DNA of 47,651 nucleotides. Source: Bacillota bacterium. GTDB lineage: Bacteria; Sysuimicrobiota; Sysuimicrobiia; Sysuimicrobiales; Segetimicrobiaceae. The position numbers and the translations under genes were made by a program. The stretch lies in the NCBI GenBank assembly GCA_021324295.1, contig JAJPJJ010000077.1:1-47651 (forward strand), read 5' to 3'. The notes under the pieces were generated by a model, which saw only the letters and a list, made by a program, of their open reading frames with translations, had not been told where the DNA came from and made no database searches. Shown here one piece after another: positions 8,526 through 17,130 of this stretch; the stretch's first letter is position 1, and each line of letters opens with the position of its first letter.

Positions 8526-8531
8526 TACAAT
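8526..8531 (+). promoter_or_regulatory. Extended -10 element for the J-domain gene
   Basis: TGcTACAAT (TACAAT at 8526-8531) matches an extended -10 element; no good -35 hexamer is seen. Transcription would begin at about 8538, only a few bases before the ATG at 8541, so the message could be leaderless. Confidence 0.4.
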
Positions 8532-8540
8532 GAGGGCGCG

Positions 8541-9002
8541 ATGCGATTCCGTCCCGAGGTCGACTACTACGAGATCCTGCAGGTGCATCCCCGGGCGTCC
8601 CAGGAGATGATCAGGAAGGCGTACCGGACGCTCATGGGAGAGCTGGGCGCCCATCCCGACGTCGGCGGCGACGAGGAGCGCGCGAAGCTGATCAACGAGG
8701 CCTACACCGTGCTCGGGGATCCGGAGCTGCGGCGCGCCTACGATCGGGCGCGCGCGGGGCTGGCGCCCGGGGAGGCGGCCCGCGGCCCGGCGCATCCCTC
8801 CGGCGCGAGCGGGCCTGGTCGCGAGCTCGAGGCGCTCGCCGGGCTCGCGACCAAGGTGCTCCTGTCGGCGGTCATCGTCCTGACCGGGACGATGCTCGCG
8901 CGTCTGCTGAAGAGCCCGGCGCTGGACCTCGCGGATCTCGTCGCGATGATCGTCGTGCTGCTCCGGATCTGGAGCCAGGCGGCGGTCCTCCGCCCGCGCT
9001 AG
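8541..9002 (+). CDS. Membrane-anchored J-domain (DnaJ-like) protein
   Basis: A 153-residue protein with an N-terminal J domain (about 8-70) containing the diagnostic HPD tripeptide (H38-P39-D40) and the helix IV pattern ELRRAYDRAR. A Gly/Ala/Pro linker follows, then two hydrophobic stretches (about 105-122 and 131-150) that should anchor it in the membrane. It lacks the Gly/Phe, zinc-finger and C-terminal substrate domains of DnaJ, so it is a type III J protein that probably recruits a DnaK-type chaperone to the membrane. The partner is not in the window. The ATG was chosen because the J domain begins right after it and a -10 element sits just upstream. Confidence 0.85.
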   Translation: MRFRPEVDYYEILQVHPRASQEMIRKAYRTLMGELGAHPDVGGDEERAKLINEAYTVLGDPELRRAYDRARAGLAPGEAARGPAHPSGASGPGRELEALAGLATKVLLSAVIVLTGTMLARLLKSPALDLADLVAMIVVLLRIWSQAAVLRPR

Positions 9003-9119
9003 CCCCGGGGCCCTGTCGGGGTGCGCCCTCGTCCCCGGCCGCGCGCGTCTGTGCCGCCGCGCGGCGCCGTACGGCGCTGCGACCGCGCGCCGGTGCCGGG
9101 CGGATGCGTCCAAATGTCT

Positions 9120-9141
9120 CCCCGCCGCGCTCGCGGCGGGG
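9120..9141. terminator. GC-rich hairpin between the J-domain gene and the DinB gene
   Basis: CCCCGCCGC (9120-9128) pairs with GCGGCGGGG (9133-9141) around a four-base loop. No T-run follows, so it may act as a Rho-independent-like or RNA-stabilising hairpin; the termination call is weak. Confidence 0.35.
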
Positions 9142-9160
9142 TCAGCGGGAGGCGAATGCG

Positions 9161-9667
9161 ATGAGTGGAGGGGCTGCACCGACGCTCGGGGCGCTTGTGG
9201 TCGACCATCTGCGCACGGCCCTCCTGCCCGAGGAATGGCAATGGCAACCATCGCTCACAGAGGCGCTCGAGGGCCTTGGGGCCGCGCAGGCGGCGTGGAA
9301 GCCTGCCCCGGAGCGGCACTCCATCTGGCAGATCGTGCGTCACCTGATCCTCTGGAAGCGCGGGGTGCTCGACGCCTGGGACGGGGATCCGCCCGATGGG
9401 AGGCAGCTCGAGGCCGCGGACTGGCAGGAGGCAACCGGCGGCGAGGCCGACTGGGACAGGGATCGCCGAACGCTGCTGGAGATCTCCGCCGAGTTCCTCG
9501 CCCGGGCGCAGGCCCTCGACGACGCGGGCCTCTCGAAGGAGATCGTCTGGTACAAGGGCGGAGCGACTCAGCCGCTCGCGCTGCGGCTGGTGCGGACGAC
9601 GACCCACGACGTCTACCACGCAGGACAGATCAGATACCTGCGAGCACTGCAAGGCATCCCGGGTTAG
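9161..9667 (+). CDS. DinB-family (four-helix bundle) protein
   Basis: A 168-residue protein of the DinB/YfiT-like superfamily of small four-helix bundles that bind one divalent metal through three histidines. The likely ligands are H61 in WQIVRHLILWKR and H149 and H153 in TTHDVYHAGQIRYL, which match the family pattern. Members include thiol-dependent transferases (bacillithiol or mycothiol S-transferases) and damage-inducible proteins, but most have no known reaction. The ATG at 9161 is preceded by GGGAGG at seven bases. It is convergent with the stress-protein gene 67 bases downstream. Family is clear; function is open. Confidence 0.82.
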   Translation: MSGGAAPTLGALVVDHLRTALLPEEWQWQPSLTEALEGLGAAQAAWKPAPERHSIWQIVRHLILWKRGVLDAWDGDPPDGRQLEAADWQEATGGEADWDRDRRTLLEISAEFLARAQALDDAGLSKEIVWYKGGATQPLALRLVRTTTHDVYHAGQIRYLRALQGIPG

Positions 9668-9734
9668 TGGACGATCGCGAGGACAAACAGACCCCACGCC
9701 CTCCCGTGTCCGCCGCGGACCTCCGTCATGCCGC

Positions 9735-10250
9735 TCAGCCGCGGGGTCCGGCGTAGAGCAGCAACACGTCGCACGGCGCGTGGTCCACGACGAAGCGCAC
9801 GGTCGGGGTGAGGCGGCGGTGCGGGAACCGAGCCCGCGGCCCCGGGCCCGGAGGCGCCGGGCCCGCCGGTTCTTCCGCCGCCCCCAGCACGATGAGGTCG
9901 GCGCCGACCTCGTAGGCGGCTGCGACGATCTCGTGCTCGGGCACGCCGGTGCGCTGCAGCCGCCGGATCGCGCCGCCGGCGGCACGCCGGGCTGCGACCA
10001 GCGCCTCGGCCTCCTCGAGCATGCGCCGGCCCGCCTCACCGCCGAGCGCCCCCATCGCCCGCATCTGCTCCGCGGCCCGCCCGGTGCGCGCGGGCAGCGC
10101 TCCGGCCGCGAGCCCGAACTCGGCGAGGGGCCGCGTGTCGACGACGTGCAGCAGGTGCAGCTCCGCATCCTGCCAGTGGAGCTGTCCCAGCGCGCGGTCG
10201 AGGAACTCCGCGAGCATGAGGCCGCTGAGCGCGACGAGGATGCGCCTCAT
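9735..10250 (-). CDS. Universal stress protein (UspA)-like single domain
   Basis: A 171-residue protein beginning MRRILVALSGLMLAEFLDRA, with the UspA alpha/beta Rossmann-like pattern: first strand and loop at the N terminus, LHLLHVVDTR as the second strand, and EVGADLIVLG late in the fold. The usual C-terminal ATP loop (G-2x-G-9x-G-S/T) is degenerate here, replaced by a Pro/Gly-rich segment, so nucleotide binding is doubtful. Its ATG overlaps the stop of the ArsB-type gene (ATGA around 10247-10250), so it is translationally coupled to that permease and may modulate it or respond to it. Confidence 0.78.
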   Translation of the reverse strand: MRRILVALSGLMLAEFLDRALGQLHWQDAELHLLHVVDTRPLAEFGLAAGALPARTGRAAEQMRAMGALGGEAGRRMLEEAEALVAARRAAGGAIRRLQRTGVPEHEIVAAAYEVGADLIVLGAAEEPAGPAPPGPGPRARFPHRRLTPTVRFVVDHAPCDVLLLYAGPRG

Positions 10251-11539
10251 CGGAGGGTCGCCCGGAGCGCGATGGCCGCCAGCGCCGCCGCGAGCACGAG
10301 CGGCACGGTCACCACGCTCACGCGGAGGTATTCCAGCGCCGGGACCTCCACCCCCTGCCGGCGGGCAAACGCGAGCCAGAGCATCGTCGCGAGCGATCCG
10401 ACGGTCGTGAGCGCCGGGCCGATGTTCACGCCGGCCAGCGTTGCAGCGGCCAGGTCCGCGCGCGCGCCTTCGGGGGCGGCGGCGAGCACGGTGAGCATCA
10501 GCAGCGTCATCGGGATGTTGTTGAACACGTTGGCGCCCGCCGCGGCGACGGTACCGATCAGGATCACCGCGCCGCCCGGCGCGGCGGCGTGGCCGAGGAC
10601 GAGCCGCCCGAGCCCCGCGGTCAGCCCGGCGTGCGCGATCCCCCGCACGACCGCCGTCATGCCCCAGACAAACGGGAAGAGCGGCCACGAGACCCCCGCC
10701 GCGAGCGCGCGGAGGTCTCGCTTTCCGATCGTGTGCGCTGCGCACGCCAGCGCGGCTCCGCCGGCGAGCGCCACCGGCCACAGCGGCCACCCGGCCAAGC
10801 CCGTCAAGAAGAGCCCGGTCAGGACGGCCCCGAACACGCCGAGGGAGATCCGGAAGAAGGGCGTCCGCGACACCCCGCCCGCCGCGGCCGGCAGGGGGTC
10901 GGGCAGGCGCCGGGGCAGCCGGTCGCGGAACAGCCACAGGAAGACCGCGGCGTTGGTGGCCACGGCGACGACGTTGGGGAGGACCATGCGTGCGCTCATC
11001 GGCCAGAACCCCAGGGCGAGCCGGTCGACGACGAGCAGGTTGGTGAGGTTGCTCATCGGAAACACGAGCGAGCCGGTGTTGGCGACGAACGTGCAGGCGT
11101 ACAGGTAGGGCAGCGGATCGATCCGCAGCGCCACCACGGTCGCGTACACGATCGGCGTGAGGACGATCACGGTGACGTCCAGCGAGAGCAGCGCGGTGAC
11201 GAGGGCGCCGAGGGCAAAGACGTTGAGGAGCAGGCGGCGGCAGCGGCCGCCGCTGGCGCGCGTCGCGTAGGAGGCCGCCCACGTGAACACGCCGGCCATC
11301 TCCAGGACCGTGGAGAGCATCATCATCCCGAGCAGGAAGAGCAGGACGCCCGCCGTCGCGCGCGCGGCGCCGAGGAGATCGGCGGGCCGGAGCAGCCCGA
11401 GCGCAACCAGGGCGCATGCGCCCGCGACCGCGGGCCAGGCCTCGTTGAGGCCGCGCGGCCGGAAGATCGCGAGCGCCATCACCGCGAGAAAGACGACGAG
11501 GCCCAGGAGGGCACGGGTGTCGAGCCCAGGCGAGATCAC
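10247..11539 (-). CDS. ArsB/NhaD-superfamily ion transporter
   Basis: A 430-residue polytopic membrane protein of the ion transporter superfamily that holds ArsB arsenite pumps and NhaD antiporters. Family-type segments are visible: SLDVTVIVLTPIVYATV, NTGSLVFPMSNLTNLLV, GANVFNNIPMTLLML and NIGPALTTVGSLATMLWL. These are closest to ArsB in my reading, so arsenite or antimonite efflux is a fair guess. However, no arsR, arsC or arsA lies nearby, and the neighbours are an amidase and a stress protein, which leaves another anion or a Na+/H+ exchange role open. The GTG start follows the amidase stop by 27 bases. Confidence 0.78.
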   Translation of the reverse strand: MISPGLDTRALLGLVVFLAVMALAIFRPRGLNEAWPAVAGACALVALGLLRPADLLGAARATAGVLLFLLGMMMLSTVLEMAGVFTWAASYATRASGGRCRRLLLNVFALGALVTALLSLDVTVIVLTPIVYATVVALRIDPLPYLYACTFVANTGSLVFPMSNLTNLLVVDRLALGFWPMSARMVLPNVVAVATNAAVFLWLFRDRLPRRLPDPLPAAAGGVSRTPFFRISLGVFGAVLTGLFLTGLAGWPLWPVALAGGAALACAAHTIGKRDLRALAAGVSWPLFPFVWGMTAVVRGIAHAGLTAGLGRLVLGHAAAPGGAVILIGTVAAAGANVFNNIPMTLLMLTVLAAAPEGARADLAAATLAGVNIGPALTTVGSLATMLWLAFARRQGVEVPALEYLRVSVVTVPLVLAAALAAIALRATLR

Positions 11540-11566
11540 GCGGCCCCGCCGCAGGGAGGCACTACG

Positions 11567-12943
11567 CTACAGCGGTGGAGCCTCGTGCACCCACGGCGTC
11601 GCGGCTTCGTAGGCCGCGGCGGCGCGCAGGATCGTGACCTCGTCGAACGGCCGGCCGGCGAGCTGCAGGCCGAGCGGGAGCCCGGAGACCGTCCGGCCGC
11701 AGGGGACGGTCAGGCTCGGGAACCCGAGGAAGCTGAACGGTCGGTTGTAGACCGGCGATCCGGTGGACACGAGCCCCTGCGGCGCGGGCCCCGGGGCGGC
11801 GGGCGTCGCGAGCACGTCGGTGTCCTCGAGGAGCGCCCGCATCGCCCCGATCAGCACCGTGCGGATCTGTTGCGCCCGCACGTACGTCGGCGCGGGGATC
11901 ATGAGGCCGGTCTCGATGATCGCCCGCAGCTTCTCCCCGTAGTCGGCCGCGCGCGCGCGATACCGGTCGACGTGAACGGCCGCTGCTTCCGCGTTGTGGA
12001 TGATCTCGTGGGCGTCCATTCCGGCTTCGAACGTCGGGGGCAGCACGACGTCACGGACCTCGGAGCCGAGGCGGGCCAGGTCGTCGACCGCCGCGCGGTA
12101 GGCGCGCGCGGCCTCCGGGTCGATGCCGTCGGTGAAGTACCGGTCCGGGACGCCGACGCGCAGGCCGCGGAGCGGGCGCGACGAGGCCTCGATCGCGTCC
12201 ACGGCCGCAACGTACCGCGCGGCCGGCGGGGCCCCAAGCGTCGCGGCGTCGTGCGGGTCCGGGCCCGCGAGCACCTCCAGCAGCAGCGCCGCGTCGCGCA
12301 CGGTCCGCGTCATCGGCCCCGGATGGTCCAGCGTCCAGGCAAGCGGATGGACGCCGTGCCGGCTGACGCGGCCGAACGTCGGCTTGAGCCCGACGACCCC
12401 GCAGAACGCGGCCGGCCGCACGATCGACCCGGACGTTTGAGATCCGAGCGCGCCGTGGCACATCCGCGCCGCCAGCGCGGCCCCCGAGCCGCTGCTGGAC
12501 CCGCCCGGTGTGTGATCGAGCGCCCACGGGTTGCGGGCGGGCGACGGATCGAAGGATGCGAACTCCGTGGTGTGGGTCTTCCCGAGGATGATCGCGCCGG
12601 CCCTCCGCAGGCGGGTCACCGCCGTCGCGTCGTACGCGGGGACGAACCCGGCCATGATGCGAGACCCGCACGACGTCTCCACGCCTGCGGTGTAGAAGAT
12701 GTCCTTGACGCCGATCGGGATCCCGTGCAGCGGGCCCAGGACCTCCCCGGATGCCAGGAGCTCGCCGAGGCGTCTCGCCTCCCGGCGCGCCTCCTCTCGC
12801 AGGAGGCGGGCCCACGCGAGCACCCGGGGCTCCACGCGCTCGATCCGGCCGAGGACGGAGTCGAGCAGCTCGGACGGGGAGAGCCGCTGCTCCCGGATCG
12901 CGGCCGCCGCTGCGCCGAGGGACAGGTCATAGGGCTCGGTCAT
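11567..12943 (-). CDS. Amidase-signature hydrolase (AtzE/GatA-like)
   Basis: A 458-residue amidase with the Ser-cisSer-Lys triad: K80 in GIPIGVKD, cis-Ser S149 in GGSSSGSGAA and nucleophile S173 in SQTSGSIVRPAAFCG. Such enzymes split carboxamides; members include GatA, AtzE (1-carboxybiuret hydrolase) and many aryl or aliphatic amidases. It is unlikely to be the GatA of tRNA-Gln formation because no gatB is adjacent. The small gene immediately upstream resembles AtzG/GatC-type partner subunits, which favours an AtzE-like two-subunit enzyme. GGGGAG precedes the ATG. It appears to be in one transcript with the ArsB-type and stress-protein genes. Confidence 0.87.
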   Translation of the reverse strand: MTEPYDLSLGAAAAAIREQRLSPSELLDSVLGRIERVEPRVLAWARLLREEARREARRLGELLASGEVLGPLHGIPIGVKDIFYTAGVETSCGSRIMAGFVPAYDATAVTRLRRAGAIILGKTHTTEFASFDPSPARNPWALDHTPGGSSSGSGAALAARMCHGALGSQTSGSIVRPAAFCGVVGLKPTFGRVSRHGVHPLAWTLDHPGPMTRTVRDAALLLEVLAGPDPHDAATLGAPPAARYVAAVDAIEASSRPLRGLRVGVPDRYFTDGIDPEAARAYRAAVDDLARLGSEVRDVVLPPTFEAGMDAHEIIHNAEAAAVHVDRYRARAADYGEKLRAIIETGLMIPAPTYVRAQQIRTVLIGAMRALLEDTDVLATPAAPGPAPQGLVSTGSPVYNRPFSFLGFPSLTVPCGRTVSGLPLGLQLAGRPFDEVTILRAAAAYEAATPWVHEAPPL

Positions 12944-12976
12944 CGAGGCGCTCCCCGATCCGCGCCGCAGGCGCGC

Positions 12977-13162
12977 TCAGGCAGCGGCGCCCTGGAGCCG
13001 TGGCGCTCCCGCCGGCTCGACCTCGAAGGCGACCGGGACGTCGTGCACGGCTTCGATCCGGCGGCGCACGATGGCCCACTCCTCGGCAAGCTGCGCGCCG
13101 CTCTCCGCCGGGAGCGCAAGCAGCGCGCGGGTCCATGCAACGACCGGCCGGTCACGATCCAT
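12977..13162 (-). CDS. Small AtzG/GatC-like amidase partner protein (DUF4089-like)
   Basis: A 61-residue protein beginning MDRDRPVVAWTRALLALPAE and ending near VAFEVEPAGAPRLQG. A strong AGGAGG lies six bases before its ATG, and the amidase starts 33 bases after its stop, so it is a real gene. The pattern of a short helical chain, a VRRRIEAVHDVP helix end and an FEVEPA tail resembles AtzG-like (DUF4089) and GatC-like subunits that wrap around amidase-signature enzymes and stabilise them. The similarity is by pattern only; the position in front of an amidase is the strongest support. Confidence 0.6.
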   Translation of the reverse strand: MDRDRPVVAWTRALLALPAESGAQLAEEWAIVRRRIEAVHDVPVAFEVEPAGAPRLQGAAA

Positions 13163-13288
13163 CGATCGCCTCCTGAGGGATGCGCCCTGGCTCGTGAAAT
13201 CTCGAAGCGGTAGGGAGGTGTTGGCGCGCGGGCAGGGAACCTCCTGCCAGCCTGCTCCTTGCCCGCCCCATCGCGAAAGGAGAGCACG

Positions 13289-14824
13289 GTGTCGACGGTG
13301 TCCCCGCGGGCGGCCGAACCGCCGCTCGTGCTCGCGCTCGACCTGGGCAGCTCCTCGGCGCGCGCGATCGTGTACGATGCCGCGGCGCGGGAGGTCGAGG
13401 GCACGGAAAGCCGGTCCCCATGGGAGTGGCGGCGGAGCGCGGACGGGGGAGTGGAGGCGGATCCCGACGCGCTCCTCGGGCAGACGCTCGACGCCGTCGA
13501 CCGATCGCTGGCTGCGGCGGGGGCGGCCGCCGCCGCGATCCGGGCCGTCGGACTCTCCACGCTGTGGCACAGCATCATGGGGGTCGGCGCGGACGGCCGC
13601 CCGCTCACGCCGCTGTACTCCTGGGCCGATCGGTGCAGCGGCGCCGCCGTGCGGGCGCTCCGGGAGCGGCTCGACGAGGAGGCCGTCCGGCGGCGGACCG
13701 GCTGTGTCCTGCACTCCAGCTATCCGGCGGCCCGGCTGTTCTGGCTGCGCGCGACCGCGCCGGACGTGTATCGGCGCGTCCGCCGCTGGGTCAGCATCGG
13801 GGAGTACGTGGCCCTCCGCTGCCTCGGGCGCGCCGTCTGCAGCCTCTCGATGGCCTCCGGCACCGGGCTGCTGGATCAGCGCCGGTGCGAGTGGGACGCG
13901 GAGCTGCTGGACATCCTCGGCCTCACGCCGGATCACCTGGGGACGCTCGGGGATCTCGACACGCCGCTGTCGGGCCTCGCTGCTCCGTTCGCCTCGCGCT
14001 GGCCCGCGCTGCGGGCGATCCCCTGGCTCCCCGCCGCCGGCGATGGCGCTCTCGGCAACCTCGGGACCGGCTGCGTTTCCTCCTCGCGCGCGGCGCTCGC
14101 GATCGGGACGTCCGCGGCGCTTCGAGTGCTGTGCCGCGCGCCGGCGGACCGCACCGCGGCGCCGTGGCGGGAGCCGCTGCCGCGGGGCCTGTGGCTCTAC
14201 CGCCTGGACCGCGCGCGGGTCCTGGTGGGCGGCGCGGTGAGCAACGGCGGCAACGTCTACCGCTGGGTGCAGGGGCAGGTGGCGCTGGGCCCCCCCGACG
14301 AGGTCGAGGAGGCGCTCGCGCGGCGGCCTCCTGCCGCGCACGGGCTCGTGGTCCTTCCCTTTCTCGCCGGCGAGCGGAGCCCGGACTGGCCGGTGGCGGC
14401 GCGTGGCGCCGTGGTGGGGATGACGCTCGCGACCGAGCCGCTCGACGTGCTGCAGGCGGCTCTCGAGGCGGTCGCCTACAGGATCCGGCTGATCTGGGAG
14501 CTGCTGCGCGGCGCGGTCCCCGGCGTCGCGGAGATCGTCGCGAGCGGCGGCGCGCTGCGCCATTCGCGCGCGTGGACGCAGATCCTGGCCGATGCGCTCG
14601 GGCACGAGGTCGTCGCCTCGGGCGAGCCGGAGGGCAGCAGCCGTGGGGCCGCCCTGGCGGCGCTCGAGGTGCTGGGCGCGGTCCGCGCCGAGGCGGTGCC
14701 CGCGCCGCTGGGTGCCACCTTCCGGCCCGATCCCCAGCGCCACGCCCGCCACCTCGCGGCCGCCGCGCGCCAGCGGCGCGTGGAGGAGGCGCTCCTGCCG
14801 CTCCAGGGCGACGTCGCGCCGTAG
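13289..14824 (+). CDS. gntK: FGGY-family carbohydrate kinase, probably gluconokinase
   Basis: A 511-residue two-lobed sugar kinase. The N-terminal phosphate-binding loop is VLALDLGSSSARAIVYD, and the second lobe carries GTSAALRVL, GGAVSNGGNVYRW and the ASGGALRHSRAWTQILAD adenosine-site segment. FGGY kinases phosphorylate gluconate, xylulose, glycerol and related polyols. Because it heads a cluster of transketolase, transaldolase, gnd, zwf, opcA and pgl, gluconate (giving 6-phosphogluconate for Gnd) is the best guess; xylulose is the main alternative since its product would feed transketolase. GTG 13289 is chosen over an upstream TTG because AAAGGAG is placed six bases before it. It is divergent from the amidase operon. 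Confidence 0.8.
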   Translation: MSTVSPRAAEPPLVLALDLGSSSARAIVYDAAAREVEGTESRSPWEWRRSADGGVEADPDALLGQTLDAVDRSLAAAGAAAAAIRAVGLSTLWHSIMGVGADGRPLTPLYSWADRCSGAAVRALRERLDEEAVRRRTGCVLHSSYPAARLFWLRATAPDVYRRVRRWVSIGEYVALRCLGRAVCSLSMASGTGLLDQRRCEWDAELLDILGLTPDHLGTLGDLDTPLSGLAAPFASRWPALRAIPWLPAAGDGALGNLGTGCVSSSRAALAIGTSAALRVLCRAPADRTAAPWREPLPRGLWLYRLDRARVLVGGAVSNGGNVYRWVQGQVALGPPDEVEEALARRPPAAHGLVVLPFLAGERSPDWPVAARGAVVGMTLATEPLDVLQAALEAVAYRIRLIWELLRGAVPGVAEIVASGGALRHSRAWTQILADALGHEVVASGEPEGSSRGAALAALEVLGAVRAEAVPAPLGATFRPDPQRHARHLAAAARQRRVEEALLPLQGDVAP

Positions 14825-14903
14825 CCGCGCGCGGCCGGCACCCCGATCGGGCCGCGGGAATAGCGGAGCGCGCGGCGGCGCTGTTGTGGGGGGAGGGCGC
14901 CGG

Positions 14904-14933
14904 GTGACACTGCCCCGTCCGGGTCGGTAAAAT
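14904..14933 (+). promoter_or_regulatory. Candidate sigma-70-type promoter for tkt
   Basis: GTGACA (14904-14909), 18 bases, TAAAAT (14928-14933). The TAAAAT lies in an AT-rich patch unusual for the surroundings, 46 bases before the tkt ATG. It suggests tkt and the following genes can be transcribed independently of the kinase. Confidence 0.5.
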
Positions 14934-14979
14934 TACTAAGGTAGGCTACGAGGATCGCGCCGAAGGAGCGAGGAGAGGC

Positions 14980-17130
14980 ATGGCGGTCAGGACGCAGGCG
15001 GATATCGACGACCTCTGCATCAATACGATCCGCACGCTCGCGATGGACGCCGTCCAAAAGGCGCGCTCCGGCCATCCGGGGATGCCGATGGGCGCCGCCC
15101 CGATGGCCTACGTCTTGTGGATGCGCCACCTGCGCTACAACCCGCGCGCCCCCGACTGGCCCGATCGCGACCGGTTCGTCCTCTCCGCGGGGCACGGCAG
15201 CATGCTGCTGTACAGCCTGCTGTACCTCACCGGCTACGATGTCACGATGGAGGACCTGCAGCAGTTCCGGCAGTGGGAGAGCCGGACGCCGGGCCACCCG
15301 GAGCGGCACTGCGCCCCGGGCGTGGAGGTCAGCACGGGCCCGCTGGGGCAGGGCATCGGGAACGTCGTGGGCATGGCGATCGCGGAGCGGTGGCTGGCCG
15401 CGCAGTTCAACCGGCCCGGCCATACGATCGTGGACCACCGCACCTATGCGATCGCGAGCGACGGCGACATGATGGAGGGTGTCGCGTCCGAGGCCGCCTC
15501 GCTCGCCGGCCATCTCCGGCTGGGCCGGCTGGTCGTGCTGTACGACGCCAACCTGGTCAGCCTCGCCGGCAGCACCTCCGTGACGTTCACCGAGGACGTG
15601 GGACGACGCTTCGAGGCGTACGGCTGGCACGTCCAGCACGTCGGCGACGGCAACGACATCGAGGCGATCGATCGGGCGCTCGCGCAGGCGCGCGCGCAGG
15701 AGGACCGGCCGTCGCTCGTCATCGTGCGGACGCACATCGGCTACGGGAGCCCCCACAGGCAGGACACGTACAAAGCGCACGGGGAGCCGCTCGGCGAGGA
15801 CGAGGTGCGGGCCACGAAGCGGAACCTCGGGTGGCCGGAGGACAGAACGTTCTACGTCCCCGAGGAGGCGCTGCGGGAGTTCCGGAACGCGGTGCCGCGG
15901 GGGCAGGCGCTCGAGATGGAGTGGCGCGAGCGGGTCGAGGCGTACCGGGCGGCGTTCCCCGACCTCGCCCGGGCGTTCGAGCGGGCCGTCGCGGGAGAGC
16001 TGCCGCCGGGGTGGGAGGCCAATCTGCCGACCTTCGACGCCTCCGACAAGCCGATCGCGACCCGGGAGGCGTCCGGCAAGATCATGAACGCGCTCGCCGC
16101 GGACCTCCCCACGCTGATCGGGGGATCCGGCGACCTCGATCCGTCGACGCACACGCAGCTTGCGGGCCAGGGCGACTTCGAGAGCCCGGAGGTCCCGCAC
16201 GAGGGCGCCCAGGGGACCTCGGGCGGCCCGTGGAGCTACGCCGGGCGCAACATCCACTTCGGCGTGCGCGAGCACGCGATGGGCGCGATCGCCAACGGCC
16301 TGGCCGCGCACGGCGGCGTCCGCCCGTACGCGGCGACGTTTCTCGTCTTCTCCGACTACATGCGGCCGAGCGTGCGGCTGGCCGCGCTGTCCCACCTGCC
16401 GGTGATCTATGTCTGGACGCACGATAGCATCGGACTCGGCGAGGACGGGCCGACCCACCAGCCGATCGAGCACCTGGCCAGCCTGCGAGCGATGCCCAAC
16501 CTGGTGGTCATCCGGCCGGCCGATGCGAACGAGACCGTGGAGGCGTGGCGGACCGCGCTCCGCCACACCGGTGGGCCCGTGGCGCTCGTGCTGTCGCGGC
16601 AGAAGCTGCCCATCCTCGACCGAACCAAGTACGTGTCGGTCGGAGTCGCCGCTCAGGGCGCGTACGTGCTCGCGGAGGCGCAGGCGTCGGGGGGCGGCCG
16701 CGCGGAACGGGCCGGCGAGCAGGTTGCCGCTGCGGCCGGCGGCGCCGCGCGCCCGGATGTGATCCTGATCGCCACCGGTTCGGAGGTGGCCCTCGCGCTG
16801 GAGGCCCACGAGCGGCTGGTGCAGGAGGGCATCCGCAGCCGCGTCGTCTCGATGCCGAGCTGGGAGCTGTTCGAAGCGCAGCCGCAGGCGTACCGGGACG
16901 CCGTCCTGCCCCCCCAGGTGCGCGCACGCGTCAGCATCGAGGCGGCGGCGACGTTCGGGTGGGAGCGGTGGGTGGGGCCCGACGGCGCGAGCATCGGGGT
17001 GGACCGGTTCGGGGCGTCGGCGCCGGGGCCCGTCGCGATGCGCGAGCTCGGGTTCACCGTCGAGCACGTGGTGGCGACGGCCAAAGCGGTGGTCGCCCGG
17101 GTGACCGGACGAGAGGAGGGACACGCATGA
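14980..17130 (+). CDS. tkt: Transketolase
   Basis: A 716-residue TPP enzyme that moves two-carbon ketol units between pentose and hexose phosphates. Visible signatures: [20 protein letters not shown] at the N terminus, the TPP motif [19 protein letters not shown] to [18 protein letters not shown]-like sequence near [13 protein letters not shown], and the pyrimidine domain with [33 protein letters not shown] and the C-terminal domain starting [15 protein letters not shown]. Just before that last domain there is an extra Gly/Ala/Arg-rich stretch of about 25 residues (around 570-592) not usual in transketolases, probably a disordered linker. AGGAG lies a few bases before the ATG. Its stop overlaps the transaldolase start. 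Confidence 0.95.
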   Translation: MAVRTQADIDDLCINTIRTLAMDAVQKARSGHPGMPMGAAPMAYVLWMRHLRYNPRAPDWPDRDRFVLSAGHGSMLLYSLLYLTGYDVTMEDLQQFRQWESRTPGHPERHCAPGVEVSTGPLGQGIGNVVGMAIAERWLAAQFNRPGHTIVDHRTYAIASDGDMMEGVASEAASLAGHLRLGRLVVLYDANLVSLAGSTSVTFTEDVGRRFEAYGWHVQHVGDGNDIEAIDRALAQARAQEDRPSLVIVRTHIGYGSPHRQDTYKAHGEPLGEDEVRATKRNLGWPEDRTFYVPEEALREFRNAVPRGQALEMEWRERVEAYRAAFPDLARAFERAVAGELPPGWEANLPTFDASDKPIATREASGKIMNALAADLPTLIGGSGDLDPSTHTQLAGQGDFESPEVPHEGAQGTSGGPWSYAGRNIHFGVREHAMGAIANGLAAHGGVRPYAATFLVFSDYMRPSVRLAALSHLPVIYVWTHDSIGLGEDGPTHQPIEHLASLRAMPNLVVIRPADANETVEAWRTALRHTGGPVALVLSRQKLPILDRTKYVSVGVAAQGAYVLAEAQASGGGRAERAGEQVAAAAGGAARPDVILIATGSEVALALEAHERLVQEGIRSRVVSMPSWELFEAQPQAYRDAVLPPQVRARVSIEAAATFGWERWVGPDGASIGVDRFGASAPGPVAMRELGFTVEHVVATAKAVVARVTGREEGHA

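Noticed and set aside
11567-12943. GatA subunit of the tRNA-dependent amidotransferase
   Set aside because: No gatB is adjacent and the small partner resembles AtzG at least as well as GatC.
10589-13213. An 874-codon plus-strand open frame
   Set aside because: It is the complement of the arsB-type and amidase genes; Arg/Gly/Glu-rich composition and lack of any motif mark it as a high-GC shadow.
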